64,000 nt of DNA, taken from assembly GCF_015354445.1 (NCBI RefSeq), contig NZ_JADKYT010000001.1, positions 434,001-498,000 on the forward strand. The letters run 5' to 3'. The DNA comes from Methylophilus sp. QUAN (lineage in GTDB: Bacteria; Pseudomonadota; Gammaproteobacteria; Burkholderiales; Methylophilaceae). This document shows positions 34,675 through 46,258 of the stretch, in pieces. The stretch's first letter is position 1; every line of letters begins with the position of its first letter. The notes under the pieces are model-generated. The model saw only the letters and a list, made by a program, of their open reading frames with translations. It was not told the origin of the DNA and searched no databases. Both the position numbers and the translations under genes were made by a program.

Positions 34675-35220
34675 ATGGAAAGAACAACAATTGATTTGTG
34701 GGTGGGCATTTTTGTTGCGCTCGGATTTGCAGCCTTACTTGGCCTGGCTATGAAAGTGGGTAATCTGACCACCAGCAGTATCGGCCAAACGTATCTGGTG
34801 ACTGCGAACTTTGAGAATATTGGTGGCCTGAAACCACGTGCGCCAGTGAAAAGTGCTGGCGTGGTCGTGGGTCGCGTGAGTGAAATTGTGTTTGATCCGA
34901 AAACTTATGAGGCCGTCGTGAGTCTGAACATCGACACGCGCTACAACTTCCCTAAAGATACGTTTGCCAATATCTACACGGCTGGTCTGTTAGGTGAGCA
35001 ATATATCGGCCTGGAAGCAGGTGGTGACGAGGTTAACCTCAAAAACGGCGACAAGATTTCACAAACTCAGGATGCGGTGGTGCTGGAAAAACTGATTAGC
35101 CAGTTCCTGTATAGCAAGGCGACTGAAAGTGATGATAAACCTGGTAAAACAGCAGCTACATCAACCGAATCTGGGGTTGATGCGTTAGATGCCAGTCCAT
35201 TGGACAAAATTGGTAAGTAA
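34675..35220 (+). CDS. mlaD: MlaD, lipid-binding MCE-domain protein
   Basis: MlaD forms a hexameric ring that gates lipid between MlaE and MlaC. The 181-residue protein has an N-terminal membrane anchor (DLWVGIFVALGFAALLGLAMKVG) and one MCE domain with LVTANFENIGGLKPRAPVKSAGVVVGRV, then TAGLLGEQYIGLEAGG. The C-terminal 30 residues are low complexity and probably flexible. Confidence 0.95.
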   Translation: MERTTIDLWVGIFVALGFAALLGLAMKVGNLTTSSIGQTYLVTANFENIGGLKPRAPVKSAGVVVGRVSEIVFDPKTYEAVVSLNIDTRYNFPKDTFANIYTAGLLGEQYIGLEAGGDEVNLKNGDKISQTQDAVVLEKLISQFLYSKATESDDKPGKTAATSTESGVDALDASPLDKIGK

Positions 35221-35246
35221 TTCAATCAATTGATAAAGGGAACACA

Positions 35247-35849
35247 ATGAAAAAGTGGTGGATGGCAGTTGCCATGTGGCTGTTAAGCGGTGTGGCAATG
35301 GCTGGCATGACGCCGGATCAACTGGTGAAAAAAACTGCGGATGATGTGATTGAAGTCATTAAGAATGACAAAGACATCCAGGCCGGTAACCAGCAAAAGA
35401 TTTTTGCCCTGGCAGAAGAAAAAATCCTGCCTAACTTTGACTTTGAAAAAGTGTCGCGTTTAGTGTTGGGTAAAAACTGGACCAATGCGACACCAGAGCA
35501 GAAAACCGCTTTCCAGGCTGAGTTCAAGACCTTGTTGTTGCGTACATACGCCACCGCATTGTCCAAATATAAAAATCAGACCATCGAGTACAAGCCTTTC
35601 CGTATGGAAGCGGGTGCTGAGTCTGCAACGGTGAAAACGGCCATCCAGCAACCTGGCGGCGATCCGATCAGTGTGGATTACAGCTTGGGCAAAAAAGCAG
35701 ATGACTGGAAAGTGTTTGATATCGTGATTGAGGGTGTGAGTCTGGTCACCAATTACCGTAGCCAGTTTGCGCAGGAAATCCGCCAGAATGGTCTGGATAG
35801 CCTGACCAAGAAACTGGCCGATAAAAACAAGGCGGCTACCGGTAAGTAA
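35247..35849 (+). CDS. mlaC: MlaC, periplasmic phospholipid carrier
   Basis: The 200-residue protein has a signal peptide (MKKWWMAVAMWLLSGVAMA) and the MlaC/Ttg2D domain with FDFEKVSRLVLGKNW and TAFQAEFKTLLLRTYATAL. MlaC ferries phospholipid between MlaA at the outer membrane and the MlaFEDB complex. mlaA is not visible in the window. Confidence 0.94.
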   Translation: MKKWWMAVAMWLLSGVAMAGMTPDQLVKKTADDVIEVIKNDKDIQAGNQQKIFALAEEKILPNFDFEKVSRLVLGKNWTNATPEQKTAFQAEFKTLLLRTYATALSKYKNQTIEYKPFRMEAGAESATVKTAIQQPGGDPISVDYSLGKKADDWKVFDIVIEGVSLVTNYRSQFAQEIRQNGLDSLTKKLADKNKAATGK

Positions 35850-35886
35850 TTACCCGGACGGCACTCAGGCATTTTTGGAGAATTTT

Positions 35887-36180
35887 GTGGCGCAAATTAC
35901 GCAACAGGAAAACACTTTGCAGTTCAGTGGTAACTTGCTGATTACCAATATCAGCGAAACCGTGAACCAGTTGCAAACCTTGCGTCTTGAATCTCCGTTA
36001 ACCCTGGATTTTTCCAAGGTGAATGAGGTAGATACTGTTGCTGTGAGTTTGATTCTCGAAATCCAGCGGCAGTTGCATCATCAGCATACCGAAGCCAGTG
36101 CAGTATCGGTGATTGGGGTGCCGGATAATCTGCGAAGTCTGATGCAACTTTACGGTGTCGACGGATTCTTGTTGAATTAG
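35887..36180 (+). CDS. mlaB: MlaB, STAS-domain subunit
   Basis: MlaB binds and activates MlaF. The 97-residue single STAS domain contains LTLDFSKVNEVDTVAVSLIL, in which the Asp, Val and Ser-region pattern is the STAS hallmark, and ends LRSLMQLYGVDGFLLN. I place the start at GTG (35887), as GGAGA lies 5 bases before it; a TTG at 35875 is also in frame. It ends the mla operon and is followed directly by a YadG-type ABC gene. Confidence 0.86.
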   Translation: MAQITQQENTLQFSGNLLITNISETVNQLQTLRLESPLTLDFSKVNEVDTVAVSLILEIQRQLHHQHTEASAVSVIGVPDNLRSLMQLYGVDGFLLN

Positions 36181-36255
36181 TTGAAAATCAAGTCTAACAG
36201 CCCCAGCTCTGACGAGGTGGGGTTTCGTTTTTTGTGGGATAGCGAAAGGTCATAC

Positions 36256-37170
36256 GTGGCTGCAGCCATTGAAATTTCAGGCATTACCAAACGCTTTGGC
36301 GAGTTCGAAGCGTTGCGAGGGGTCGATTTGCGTATTGAGCAAGGCGAATTTTTTGCCTTGCTGGGCCCGAATGGCGCGGGCAAGTCGACCTTGATTAACC
36401 TGCTGGCGGGTTTGTTGCAACCCACCAGCGGCAACATACGTATCATGGGTCATGATGTGCAGACTGACTATCAGCGTGCGCGTAGCGCCTTGGGTGTGGT
36501 GCCGCAAGAACTGGTGTTTGACCCGTTTTTTAATGTACGTGAGATGTTGCGTTTCCAGGCCGGCTATTTTGGCCGTGGTCCTGAAAATGACGCCTGGGTC
36601 GATGAAGTGATTGAAGGACTGGGCCTGACGGATAAAGCGCATACCAATATGCGTAAACTGTCTGGTGGCATGAAGCGCCGGGCGTTGATAGCTCAAGCTT
36701 TGGCGCATAAGCCGCCGGTGATTGTGCTCGATGAGCCGACGGCCGGCGTGGATGTTGAGTTACGACAAATGCTGTGGGCATTTATCCAGAAGCTCAATCA
36801 GCAAGGGCACACCATTATTTTGACCACGCATTATCTGGAAGAGGCTGAAACTCTCTGTGAGCGTGTAGCCATGATGAAGCAGGGCCGGATCGTCGCGCTG
36901 GATACCACGCGTGCTTTGCTCAAGAGCCATGCCGCCAAGCAGCTTTCCTTGCGTCTGGCGGGTGCGTTGCCAACGCAGTTGCAATCTTTGCTCAAGCAGC
37001 AGAATGGAGACGAAGTCGTGTTGGCATTATCCGAGTTGTCGCAGGTGGAAATGGTCTTAAGCGTCTTGCGTGAAGCCAATGTGGCCATCCAGGATATGCA
37101 ATTGCAGGAGGCGGATTTGGAAGATGTCTTTTTGAATCTGGTCGGCAACCAGAAAGGGGCGCAAGCGTGA
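36256..37170 (+). CDS. ABC transporter ATPase (YadG-like exporter)
   Basis: This 304-residue ATPase has Walker A GPNGAGKST, signature LSGGMKRR and Walker B VIVLDEPTAGVD, with a switch His in TTHYLEEAE. The sequence belongs to the DrrA/YadG class that pairs with ABC-2 permeases. I choose the GTG at 36256 with AAAGG upstream (opening AAAIEISGITKRFG); an upstream TTG at 36181 would add 25 atypical residues. The substrate is unknown. Its stop overlaps the permease start by 4 bp. In many beta-proteobacteria this pair lies just downstream of mla and before bolA-murA, as here. Confidence 0.88.
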   Translation: MAAAIEISGITKRFGEFEALRGVDLRIEQGEFFALLGPNGAGKSTLINLLAGLLQPTSGNIRIMGHDVQTDYQRARSALGVVPQELVFDPFFNVREMLRFQAGYFGRGPENDAWVDEVIEGLGLTDKAHTNMRKLSGGMKRRALIAQALAHKPPVIVLDEPTAGVDVELRQMLWAFIQKLNQQGHTIILTTHYLEEAETLCERVAMMKQGRIVALDTTRALLKSHAAKQLSLRLAGALPTQLQSLLKQQNGDEVVLALSELSQVEMVLSVLREANVAIQDMQLQEADLEDVFLNLVGNQKGAQA

Positions 37171-37973
37171 AATGGCTGAATCCTTTCTTCTGGCTGGATG
37201 ATAAAGTCAGTCCGCGCTGGCGCGGGGTCTATACGCTGTTCAAGAAAGAGCTGCTGCGCTTTTGGCGTGTGGCGTTTCAGACCATTGCGTCACCTATCCT
37301 GACCGCCTTGTTATACCTGCTGATTTTTTCGCACGTGCTGGAGTCGCACGTCAAAGTCTACGATCAGGTCAGTTATACCGCTTTTCTGGTGCCTGGCCTG
37401 ATGATGATGTCTTTGCTGCAAAATGCCTTTGCCAATAGCTCATCCAGCCTGATCCAGTCCAAGGTGATGGGTAATATTGTCTTTTTACTGCTGACGCCGA
37501 TTAATACGCTGGAGTTCTTTGCTGCGTTTCTGGCCGCATCCATGATTCGTGGTTTGCTGGTTGGTTTGAGCATTTACCTGGTGGCCTTGTGTTTTGTCAG
37601 TGTGCCCACCGTGTATCCCGGCTGGATTATCGCGTTTGCCTTACTGGGCAGCGCGTTGCTGGGGACGTTTGGCATCATTGCTGGTATCTGGGCGGATAAG
37701 TTTGACCAGATGGCGGCTTTCCAGAACTTTGTCATCATGCCGCTGACCTTTTTGTCCGGCGTGTTTTACTCGATTCACTCCTTGCCGCCGTTCTGGCAAG
37801 CTGTGTCGCAATTGAATCCGTTTTTCTACATGATAGACGGCTTCCGTTACGGCTTCTTTGGCCATGGTGATGTCTCGCCCTGGCTCAGCCTCGCAGTTGT
37901 TGGCAGCTTCTTGCTGGCATTGGCGTGGCTATGCCTAAAGATGTTAAAATCCGGTTATAAATTACGCAGTTAG
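37167..37973 (+). CDS. ABC-2 type permease (YadH-like)
   Basis: The 268-residue partner of the preceding ATPase has six membrane helices and the ABC-2 signature region FVIMPLTFLSGVFYSIHSLPPFWQ. The N-terminal RWRGVYTLFKKELLRFWRVA leads into the first helix. It is translationally coupled to the ATPase and is probably an exporter component of unknown substrate. Confidence 0.9.
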   Translation: MKWLNPFFWLDDKVSPRWRGVYTLFKKELLRFWRVAFQTIASPILTALLYLLIFSHVLESHVKVYDQVSYTAFLVPGLMMMSLLQNAFANSSSSLIQSKVMGNIVFLLLTPINTLEFFAAFLAASMIRGLLVGLSIYLVALCFVSVPTVYPGWIIAFALLGSALLGTFGIIAGIWADKFDQMAAFQNFVIMPLTFLSGVFYSIHSLPPFWQAVSQLNPFFYMIDGFRYGFFGHGDVSPWLSLAVVGSFLLALAWLCLKMLKSGYKLRS

Positions 37974-38038
37974 CGGATAAGTGCAGGAAACAGCTTCCTG
38001 CCTCGTCCCTCTGTATTTTGTTGAATAAGTGAGGTTTT

Positions 38039-38284
38039 GTGTTAACAGCAGCGCAACTTGAAGCATACATCCGCAGCGGACTGGAATGCGATTACCTGAA
38101 AGTGAATGGCGATGATGGCACCCATTTTGATGCGGTGATTGTCAGCCCGGCCTTTGAAGGTAAACGCATGGTCCAGCAGCATCAATTGGTCTACGCAGCA
38201 TTGGGTGACCGCATGCGTGCCGAGATTCACGCGTTGTCTATGCAAACCTATACCCCAACGCAATGGCAGCAACAGCAAGCCTAG
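38039..38284 (+). CDS. BolA family protein (IbaG-like)
   Basis: The 81-residue protein starts at GTG with GTGAGG upstream. It carries the BolA core DGTHFDAVIVSPAFEGKRMVQQHQLVYAALG, including the conserved His used with monothiol glutaredoxins for [2Fe-2S] binding. It is of the short IbaG/YrbA type that sits next to murA. The gene immediately downstream is a monothiol glutaredoxin, so the two probably act as a pair in iron-sulfur or iron homeostasis. Confidence 0.9.
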   Translation: MLTAAQLEAYIRSGLECDYLKVNGDDGTHFDAVIVSPAFEGKRMVQQHQLVYAALGDRMRAEIHALSMQTYTPTQWQQQQA

Positions 38285-38316
38285 CGTTTTAATGAATATT
38301 TTTGGAGTCAGTCAAC

Positions 38317-39893
<1,577 letters not shown>

Positions 39894-39895
39894 TC

Positions 39896-40537
39896 ATGAT
39901 TACTATTGCACTCAGCAAAGGGCGCATTTTTGAGGAAACGACGCCGTTGTTGGCGGCGGCTGGCATACATGCGTTGGAGGATCCAGAATCTTCCCGCAAG
40001 CTGATTTTGCCAACCAATCGCGCAGATGTGCGTCTGATTATTGTACGTGCAACCGATGTACCCACTTATGTGCAATATGGCGCGGCAGATTTGGGCATTG
40101 CGGGTAAGGATGTGCTGGATGAGCATGGCGGTGAAGGCTTGTACCAGCCGCTGGACCTCAATATTGCCAAGTGCAAAATGATGGTGGCTGTGCGTGAAGA
40201 CTTTGACTATGAGGCTAGCATCCGCCAGGGCGCACGCCTGAAAGTGGTCACCAAGTATGTGAAAACCGCGCGCGAACATTTTGCCGCCAAAGGCATGCAT
40301 GTGGACTTGATCAAGCTGTATGGTTCGATGGAGCTGGGGCCGCTAGTTGGTTTGGCAGATGCCATTGTCGACTTGGTCAGCACGGGTGGCACCTTGCGTG
40401 CCAACAAACTCAAAGCGGTTGAAGATGTAGGCGCGATTAGCTCGCGCCTGGTGGTCAATCAGGCTTCTTACAAAGTAAATCGCCCGCTGTTGCAACCGAT
40501 TATTGACAGTTTTGCTAGTGCTATTCAAAAAGATTAG
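39896..40537 (+). CDS. hisG: ATP phosphoribosyltransferase, short form
   Basis: HisG catalyses the first step of histidine synthesis. At 213 residues it is the short form (HisGs), which lacks the C-terminal regulatory domain and normally needs HisZ. The catalytic segment [20 protein letters not shown] is the phosphate-binding loop. HisZ is not encoded in the window. There is no leader-peptide attenuator, because only 2 bp separate it from murA. Confidence 0.95.
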   Translation: MITIALSKGRIFEETTPLLAAAGIHALEDPESSRKLILPTNRADVRLIIVRATDVPTYVQYGAADLGIAGKDVLDEHGGEGLYQPLDLNIAKCKMMVAVREDFDYEASIRQGARLKVVTKYVKTAREHFAAKGMHVDLIKLYGSMELGPLVGLADAIVDLVSTGGTLRANKLKAVEDVGAISSRLVVNQASYKVNRPLLQPIIDSFASAIQKD

Positions 40538-40569
40538 CCGCTATTCGAAAAGACTCATTGATAGAAAAT

Positions 40570-41865
40570 ATGCAGATTAAACGTTTAAATACACGTGATG
40601 CCGGTTTTGATGCTGAATTGAAAGCGCTGTTAGCTTTTGAAACCGCGCAGGATGACAATATCGACCAGGTGGTTGCCAATATCCTCAAGGATGTGAAGGC
40701 CCGTGGCGATGCGGCGGTACTCGAATACACCAATCGTTTTGATAAAACCAACGCCACCAGTCTGGCGGTGTTAGAAATCCCGCAAGCGGAATTGCATGCG
40801 GCCTTAAATGGCTTGCCAGCCGCGCAGCGTGAGGCCTTGCAGGCTGCGGCTGACCGTGTGCGTAGTTATCACGAGAAGCAAGTGATGCAATCCTGGCAAT
40901 ACACAGAAGCCGACGGTACCTTACTGGGCCAGCAAGTAACGGCCTTGGACCGTGTCGGTCTGTATGTGCCAGGTGGCAAAGCCGCCTACCCATCCTCGGT
41001 GCTGATGAATGCGATCCCGGCCAAAGTGGCTGGCGTGCAGGAATTGGTGATGGTGGTGCCGACGCCTAATGGTGAGAAGAACCCATTGGTATTGGCCGCT
41101 GCTGCTGTGTGTGGTGTGGACCGCGTATTTTGCATTGGTGGCGCGCAAGCAGTGGGCGCCTTGGCTTACGGCACCGAAACCGTGCCGCAGGTAGATAAAA
41201 TTGTCGGCCCAGGCAATGCGTATGTAGCCGCAGCCAAGCGCCGGGTGTTTGGCGTGGTTGGCATTGATATGGTGGCTGGCCCGTCAGAAATTCTGGTCAT
41301 CAGTGATGGCCAGAGCAATCCAGACTGGACAGCAATGGACTTGTTCAGCCAGGCCGAGCACGATGAGCTGGCGCAAGCGATCTTATTGTCACCGAGTGCT
41401 GAGTTTCTTGACCAGGTGCAGGCGAGTATTGAACGCCAGGTTGGCGAAATGCCACGTCAGGACATTATCCGTACTTCATTGCAAAACCGTGGCGCCTTGA
41501 TTCAGGTAAAGGATTTGGCTGAAGCGGCTGAGATTTGTAACTTCATCGCTCCTGAGCACCTGGAGTTATCGATGGATGATGCCTTGGCATTCAGCAAACA
41601 CATCAAACACGCCGGGGCGATTTTTATGGGTCGAGATACCTGTGAGGCGCTGGGTGATTATTGTGCCGGGCCTAACCACGTATTACCGACCTCGCGTACT
41701 GCGCGTTTCAGTTCGCCGCTGGGTGTGTATGACTTCCAGAAGCGTTCCAGCCTGATTATGGTGTCATCTGCCGGGGCGCAAACGCTGGGCAAGATCGCCG
41801 CCACCCTGGCGTATGGCGAAGGCCTGCAGGCACACGCCCGCAGCGCTGAATACCGTTTGAAATAA
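40570..41865 (+). CDS. hisD: Histidinol dehydrogenase
   Basis: HisD carries out the last two oxidations to histidine. The 431-residue protein has [17 protein letters not shown], the zinc-binding EHDELAQAI region and [10 protein letters not shown] choose the ATG at 40570 ([13 protein letters not shown], the usual start); a TTG at 40558 is in frame. The ribosome-binding site is poor. Confidence 0.95.
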   Translation: MQIKRLNTRDAGFDAELKALLAFETAQDDNIDQVVANILKDVKARGDAAVLEYTNRFDKTNATSLAVLEIPQAELHAALNGLPAAQREALQAAADRVRSYHEKQVMQSWQYTEADGTLLGQQVTALDRVGLYVPGGKAAYPSSVLMNAIPAKVAGVQELVMVVPTPNGEKNPLVLAAAAVCGVDRVFCIGGAQAVGALAYGTETVPQVDKIVGPGNAYVAAAKRRVFGVVGIDMVAGPSEILVISDGQSNPDWTAMDLFSQAEHDELAQAILLSPSAEFLDQVQASIERQVGEMPRQDIIRTSLQNRGALIQVKDLAEAAEICNFIAPEHLELSMDDALAFSKHIKHAGAIFMGRDTCEALGDYCAGPNHVLPTSRTARFSSPLGVYDFQKRSSLIMVSSAGAQTLGKIAATLAYGEGLQAHARSAEYRLK

Positions 41866-41889
41866 CTGGCTGAATTTAAGAGTGATGTC

Positions 41890-42954
41890 ATGAGTCAATA
41901 TTGGAGTAAGCTGGTACACAGCCTGACCCCTTATGTGCCGGGTGAGCAGCCGAAGCTGCAAAACCTGGTCAAGCTGAATACCAATGAGAACCCTTATGGG
42001 CCTAGCCCGAAAGTGATTGCCGCGTTGCAGGCAGAAGCAGCTGACAGCTTGCGTTTGTACCCGGATCCGGACTCCAGCCGCCTGAAAGCAGCAATTGCCG
42101 AATATCATGGTTTGCAAACCAATCAAGTGTTTGTCGGTAATGGCTCGGACGAAGTGCTGGCACATGTTTTTCAGGCCTTGCTCAAGCACGATCAGCCACT
42201 GCTTTACCCAGATATTACTTATAGTTTTTACCCGGTTTATTGCGGTCTTTACGGCATTGCGTTTGAAACGGTGCCATTGAACGCGCAATTTGAGATTGCG
42301 ATTGATGATTATTTGCGTCCCAATGGCGGTATTATTTTCCCGAATCCTAATGCGCCGACAGGCATTCCGGTGGCGTTGAGTGAAATAGAGCGTTTATTAA
42401 AAGCCAACACGCAATCCGTCGTGGTGATTGATGAAGCCTATGTTGACTTCGGTACGGAGTCGGCAGTGTCGTTGGTCAATCAATATCCCAATGTGCTGGT
42501 CACGCATACTTATTCAAAATCGCGTTCGTTGGCCGGTTTGCGCGTGGGCTATGCTGTCGGTGATGCAGCGTTGATTGAAGCCCTGATTCGTGTGAAAGAC
42601 AGTTTTAACTCTTACCCGATTGACCGCTTTGCAGAAGCAGGCGCCATAGCCGCCCTACAAGACGAAGCCTATTTTCAGCAAACCCGTCAGCAAGTGATTG
42701 CATCGCGTGATCAGTTGGTACTGGATTTGCAAGGTCTGGGCTTTGAAGTGCTGCCCTCTGGCGCCAACTTTATTTTTGCGCGCCATCCGAAATATGCGGG
42801 CGAGCAATTGGCCGCCAGTTTACGTGCACAGGCGGTGATTGTGCGTCACTTCAAAAAACCGGCGCGTATTGCCGACTTTTTGCGCATTACGATAGGCAAT
42901 CCTGCTCAAAATCAGGCCTTGATGCAGGCATTGCGTACCTTTCTGTCGGCTTGA
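41890..42954 (+). CDS. hisC: Histidinol-phosphate aminotransferase
   Basis: HisC is a PLP enzyme of fold type I. The 354-residue protein has [12 protein letters not shown], the PLP-lysine in [18 protein letters not shown] and VIDEAYVDF. It is the last gene of the first his block (hisG-D-C). The following 217 bp contain the promoter of the hexulose-phosphate synthase gene and no obvious terminator. Confidence 0.95.
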   Translation: MSQYWSKLVHSLTPYVPGEQPKLQNLVKLNTNENPYGPSPKVIAALQAEAADSLRLYPDPDSSRLKAAIAEYHGLQTNQVFVGNGSDEVLAHVFQALLKHDQPLLYPDITYSFYPVYCGLYGIAFETVPLNAQFEIAIDDYLRPNGGIIFPNPNAPTGIPVALSEIERLLKANTQSVVVIDEAYVDFGTESAVSLVNQYPNVLVTHTYSKSRSLAGLRVGYAVGDAALIEALIRVKDSFNSYPIDRFAEAGAIAALQDEAYFQQTRQQVIASRDQLVLDLQGLGFEVLPSGANFIFARHPKYAGEQLAASLRAQAVIVRHFKKPARIADFLRITIGNPAQNQALMQALRTFLSA

Positions 42955-43171
42955 TGTCGCTAAAATCAAAGTATTTGCCGTAATTTGCCCGCTAATGTGC
43001 TGCAAATGATTACATTGTGGCGTAAAAAAAATCGTCGCAATATTGTCATTTTTTTGAAAATGCGGTTATGATGCACGCTATTGTACATAATGTGCAGTGA
43101 GGGTTGCGTTTGCATAATTGCTGCGCATTGATTCATTGGATTTAAAATAGAGCAAACTCGGAGGAAGAAAA
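42955..43171 (+). promoter_or_regulatory. hps promoter and leader region
   Basis: TTGTCA (43043-43048), an 18-bp spacer and TATGAT (43067-43072) match the sigma-70 consensus at 5 of 6 positions each. The predicted start is near 43079, leaving a leader of about 90 nt. A strong GGAGGA ribosome-binding site lies at 43160-43165, just before the ATG. No terminator or other gene is seen in the 217 bp. Confidence 0.65.
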
Positions 43172-44050
43172 ATGGCACAAACCCAGATGGCATTGGACTC
43201 ATTAGATTTCGACGCAACGATCGCCTTGGCAGCTAAAGTAGCGCCATACGTTGATATTTTGGAAATCGGTACACCTTGCATCAAGCATAACGGTATCGAA
43301 TTGTTGAAAGCATTGCGTTCAAAATTCCCTAACAACAAGATTCTGGTTGACCTGAAAACCATGGATGCTGGCTTCTACGAAGCTGAGCCATTCTACAAAG
43401 CAGGTGCTGATATTTGTACCGTTTTGGGTACTGCAGATATCGGTACGATCAAAGGCGTGATCGACGCTGCCAACAAGTATGGCAAAGAAGCGCAAATCGA
43501 CCTGATCAACGTTAAAGACAAAAAAGCCCGTACGCTGGAAGTGGTTAAACTGGGTGCACACATTATTGGTGTACACACTGGTTTGGACCAACAAGCGGCT
43601 GGTCAAACTCCATTTGCTGACCTGGGTCTGGTATCCGGTCTGAAAACAGGCGCTAAAGTGTCTGTGGCTGGTGGCGTTAAAGCTGCAACAACTAAACAAG
43701 TAGTGGACGCTGGTGCTGATATCGTTGTAGCTGGTGCTGCAATCTACGGTGCTGCTGATCCTGCTGCTGCTGCAACTGAAATCACTAAAATTGCTCACGG
43801 TGCTGGCACTGCGACTAAAGGTGGTAACAAATTGCTGCCATGGATCATTGCTGCTGTTGCTGCAGTATTGGTATTCTCCCTGTTGGGCAAAAAATCTGAA
43901 GAAGCTGCGCCTGCCGCTGAAGCACCAGCTGCTGAAGAAGTTGCTCCAGCCGACGCAGCACCTGCTGCTGAAGCGCCAGCTGCCGAAGAGGCTGCTCCAG
44001 CTGAAGCTGCACCTGCAGAAGCTGCACCAGCAACTGAAGAAGCTAAATAA
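43172..44050 (+). CDS. hps: 3-hexulose-6-phosphate synthase with a C-terminal membrane anchor and Ala/Pro/Glu tail
   Basis: Hps condenses formaldehyde with ribulose 5-phosphate, the fixation step of the ribulose monophosphate pathway. Residues 1-209 are a complete Hps/orotidine-decarboxylase barrel with Glu31 (LEIGTP), the Asp60-Lys62-Asp65 set (LVDLKTMDAG) and His135 (GVHTGLDQQ). Family enzymes normally end there. This one continues: a short linker (about 210-220), one hydrophobic helix at 221-239 (LLPWIIAAVAAVLVFSLLG), then GKKSEE and a tail of about 48 residues made of Ala, Pro and Glu repeats (APAAE units) to residue 292. This predicts a tail-anchored, inner-membrane Hps, or a membrane-tethered isoform. 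Codon choice (GCT, GGT, AAA) differs from the neighbours and suggests high expression. It has its own promoter and terminator inside the his cluster. Confidence 0.93.
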   Translation: MAQTQMALDSLDFDATIALAAKVAPYVDILEIGTPCIKHNGIELLKALRSKFPNNKILVDLKTMDAGFYEAEPFYKAGADICTVLGTADIGTIKGVIDAANKYGKEAQIDLINVKDKKARTLEVVKLGAHIIGVHTGLDQQAAGQTPFADLGLVSGLKTGAKVSVAGGVKAATTKQVVDAGADIVVAGAAIYGAADPAAAATEITKIAHGAGTATKGGNKLLPWIIAAVAAVLVFSLLGKKSEEAAPAAEAPAAEEVAPADAAPAAEAPAAEEAAPAEAAPAEAAPATEEAK

Positions 44051-44084
44051 TCGACTGCTATCCTTACAGATCGCTTTCTGATTT

Positions 44085-44120
44085 AAAAAAAGCAGCCCAT
44101 GCGGGCTGCTTTTTTGTTTT
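44085..44120 (+). terminator. Strong terminator of hps
   Basis: AGCAGCCC and GGGCTGCT form an 8-bp stem with an ATGC loop, extended by A7 on one side and T-tract on the other. It separates hps from hisB. Confidence 0.92.
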
Positions 44121-44209
44121 TGATAACAGCTTTTTGCCAGTGTGGCAGGACTTGCTGTAAAATGAACGCAATATTTGCAAACTCTCTGTGATCACCTTTC
44201 CTCTCTTAT

Positions 44210-44800
44210 ATGTCACGTCAAGCTGAAGTCACGCGTAATACGCTAGAAACACAAATTACTGTCTCGATTAACCTCGATGGCACCGGTCAATCCGAGTTGC
44301 ACAGTGGTTTGGGCTTTTTGGACCATATGCTGGATCAAGTTGCCCGTCATGGTATGGTTGATTTGAAAGTGCACGCCAAAGGTGATTTGCATATTGATGG
44401 CCACCACACGGTAGAAGATATCGGCATTACGCTGGGCCAGGCCTTTGCCAAAGCGCTGGGCGATAAAAAAGGCTTGACCCGCTATGGCCACAGCTATGTG
44501 CCACTGGATGAGGCTTTGAGCCGTGTCGCACTAGACTTGTCTGGCCGTCCAGGGCTGGCGTTTGATTGCACCTTTACGCGTGCCATGATCGGTGAGTTTG
44601 ATGTCGATCTGTTCCATGAATTTTTCCAGGGCTTTGTCAATCATGCCCTGGTGACGCTGCATATCGATAACCTCAAAGGTCATAATGCCCATCACCAGGC
44701 TGAGACCATATTCAAAGCTTTTGGTCGTGCGCTGCGTATGGCCGCGACCCCTGATCCACGTATGGCTGGATTAATGCCATCAACCAAGGGTGCGTTATAA
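44210..44800 (+). CDS. hisB: Imidazoleglycerol-phosphate dehydratase
   Basis: The 196-residue protein is the single-function dehydratase (no histidinol-phosphatase domain). Metal-binding motifs [25 protein letters not shown] and HNAHHQAE are all present. It starts the second his block (hisB-H-A-F-I-E). Because hps ends in a terminator, this block needs its own promoter in the 159-bp gap; TGTAAAAT at 44156-44163 may be the -10 region. Confidence 0.95.
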   Translation: MSRQAEVTRNTLETQITVSINLDGTGQSELHSGLGFLDHMLDQVARHGMVDLKVHAKGDLHIDGHHTVEDIGITLGQAFAKALGDKKGLTRYGHSYVPLDEALSRVALDLSGRPGLAFDCTFTRAMIGEFDVDLFHEFFQGFVNHALVTLHIDNLKGHNAHHQAETIFKAFGRALRMAATPDPRMAGLMPSTKGAL

Positions 44801-44816
44801 CGCCTGATTGCTTATC

Positions 44817-45461
44817 ATGAGTCGCTTGCAAGTTGCCATTGTTGATTATGGCATGGGTAATTTAAGATCGGTGGCCAACGCTTTTAAAGCGGTGGCCCCT
44901 TCCATTTCTGTCGCCGTCACCAGCGATCCTGAGCAGATTGCACAGGCTGAGCGCGTGGTGTTTCCTGGTCAGGGCGCGATGCCAGATTGTATCCGTGAGC
45001 TCGATGCGCGTCACTTACGTCAGGCCGTCGTTGATGCCACACAGCAAAAGCCATTTCTGGGTATTTGCATCGGTTTGCAAATGCTGTTTGAGCATTCTGA
45101 AGAAGGGGATGTACCTGGCCTGGGTGTCTACCAAGGTGAGGTAAAGCGCTTTCCTGCAGACAAAATGCATGATGAGCAGGGCGCCAAGCTGAAAGTGCCG
45201 CATATGGGCTGGAGCCAGGTGCATCAAACGCAGGCACACGCACTGTGGTCAGAGATTCCGGATCTGGCACGTTTCTATTATGTGCACAGTTATTATGTCG
45301 CGCCAGAAGAAGCTGCGTTAACTGCTGCGACAACGGCTTATCCGTTTGATTATACGGGAGCGATTGCCCGCGATAACGTATTTGCTGTGCAGTTTCACCC
45401 GGAAAAGAGCGCTAATGCAGGCTTGCAACTTTTGCGTAATTTTGTAAACTGGAAACCCTAA
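44817..45461 (+). CDS. hisH: Imidazole glycerol phosphate synthase, glutaminase subunit
   Basis: HisH releases ammonia from glutamine for HisF. The 214-residue protein has the nucleophile Cys in [12 protein letters not shown] and the His-Glu pair in [12 protein letters not shown]. The ATG at 44817 begins [15 protein letters not shown]. An in-frame TTG at 44808 is less likely. Confidence 0.95.
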   Translation: MSRLQVAIVDYGMGNLRSVANAFKAVAPSISVAVTSDPEQIAQAERVVFPGQGAMPDCIRELDARHLRQAVVDATQQKPFLGICIGLQMLFEHSEEGDVPGLGVYQGEVKRFPADKMHDEQGAKLKVPHMGWSQVHQTQAHALWSEIPDLARFYYVHSYYVAPEEAALTAATTAYPFDYTGAIARDNVFAVQFHPEKSANAGLQLLRNFVNWKP

Positions 45462-45514
45462 ACGGATTTTCAGTCGTTTTAGTCACTACTCGTTATTTAT
45501 CTATTGAAAACAAC

Positions 45515-46258
45515 ATGTTAATTATTCCAGCAATTGATTTAAAAGATGGCCACTGCGTCCGTTTGAAGCAGGGCCTGATGGAAGAGTCCACAGTATTTTC
45601 CGAAGACCCGGGCGCCATGGCCAGACATTGGGTAGATAAAGGCGGTAAACGTTTGCACCTGGTGGATTTGAACGGCGCGTTTGCCGGAAAACCTGTCAAC
45701 GAAGATGCCATCAAGTCGATTGTCGCGGCAGTAGGTGGCGATATTCCTATCCAGTTGGGTGGTGGTATTCGTGACCTCGACACCATTGAGCGTTACTTGG
45801 ATGATGGCATCAGCTACGTCATTATCGGCACAGCCGCGGTGAAGAACCCAGGTTTCTTGCACGAAGCCTGCTACGCTTTCCCTGGCCAGATCATGGTCGG
45901 GCTGGATGCCAAAGATGGCAAAGTGGCCGTCGATGGCTGGTCGAAACTGACAGGGCATGACGTGATTGACCTGGCGAAGAAGTTTGAAGACTACGGTGTC
46001 GAAAGCATTGTTTATACGGATATTGGCCGTGATGGCATGTTGACTGGTGTCAACATTGAAGCCACTGTTGCCTTGGCGCAGGCATTGACCATTCCTGTGA
46101 TTGCCAGCGGCGGCGTGACTAACCTGGATGATGTGCGCAAACTATGTGCGGTGCAGGATGAAGGCATTATCGGCAGCATTACCGGCCGCGCCATTTATGA
46201 AGGCACGCTGGATTTTGCGGCGGCACAACAGCTGGCTGATGAGCTGAGCGGTCGATAA
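45515..46258 (+). CDS. hisA: Phosphoribosylformimino-5-aminoimidazole carboxamide ribotide isomerase
   Basis: The 247-residue TIM-barrel protein opens [17 protein letters not shown] with the catalytic Asp, and has [14 protein letters not shown] with the second catalytic Asp. The stop overlaps the hisF start by 1 bp. Confidence 0.96.
   Translation: MLIIPAIDLKDGHCVRLKQGLMEESTVFSEDPGAMARHWVDKGGKRLHLVDLNGAFAGKPVNEDAIKSIVAAVGGDIPIQLGGGIRDLDTIERYLDDGISYVIIGTAAVKNPGFLHEACYAFPGQIMVGLDAKDGKVAVDGWSKLTGHDVIDLAKKFEDYGVESIVYTDIGRDGMLTGVNIEATVALAQALTIPVIASGGVTNLDDVRKLCAVQDEGIIGSITGRAIYEGTLDFAAAQQLADELSGR

Noticed and set aside
43734-44081. Overlapping Leu/Gln-rich frame inside hps
   Set aside because: It is an out-of-frame translation of the repetitive GCT/GAA/CCA codons of the Hps tail.
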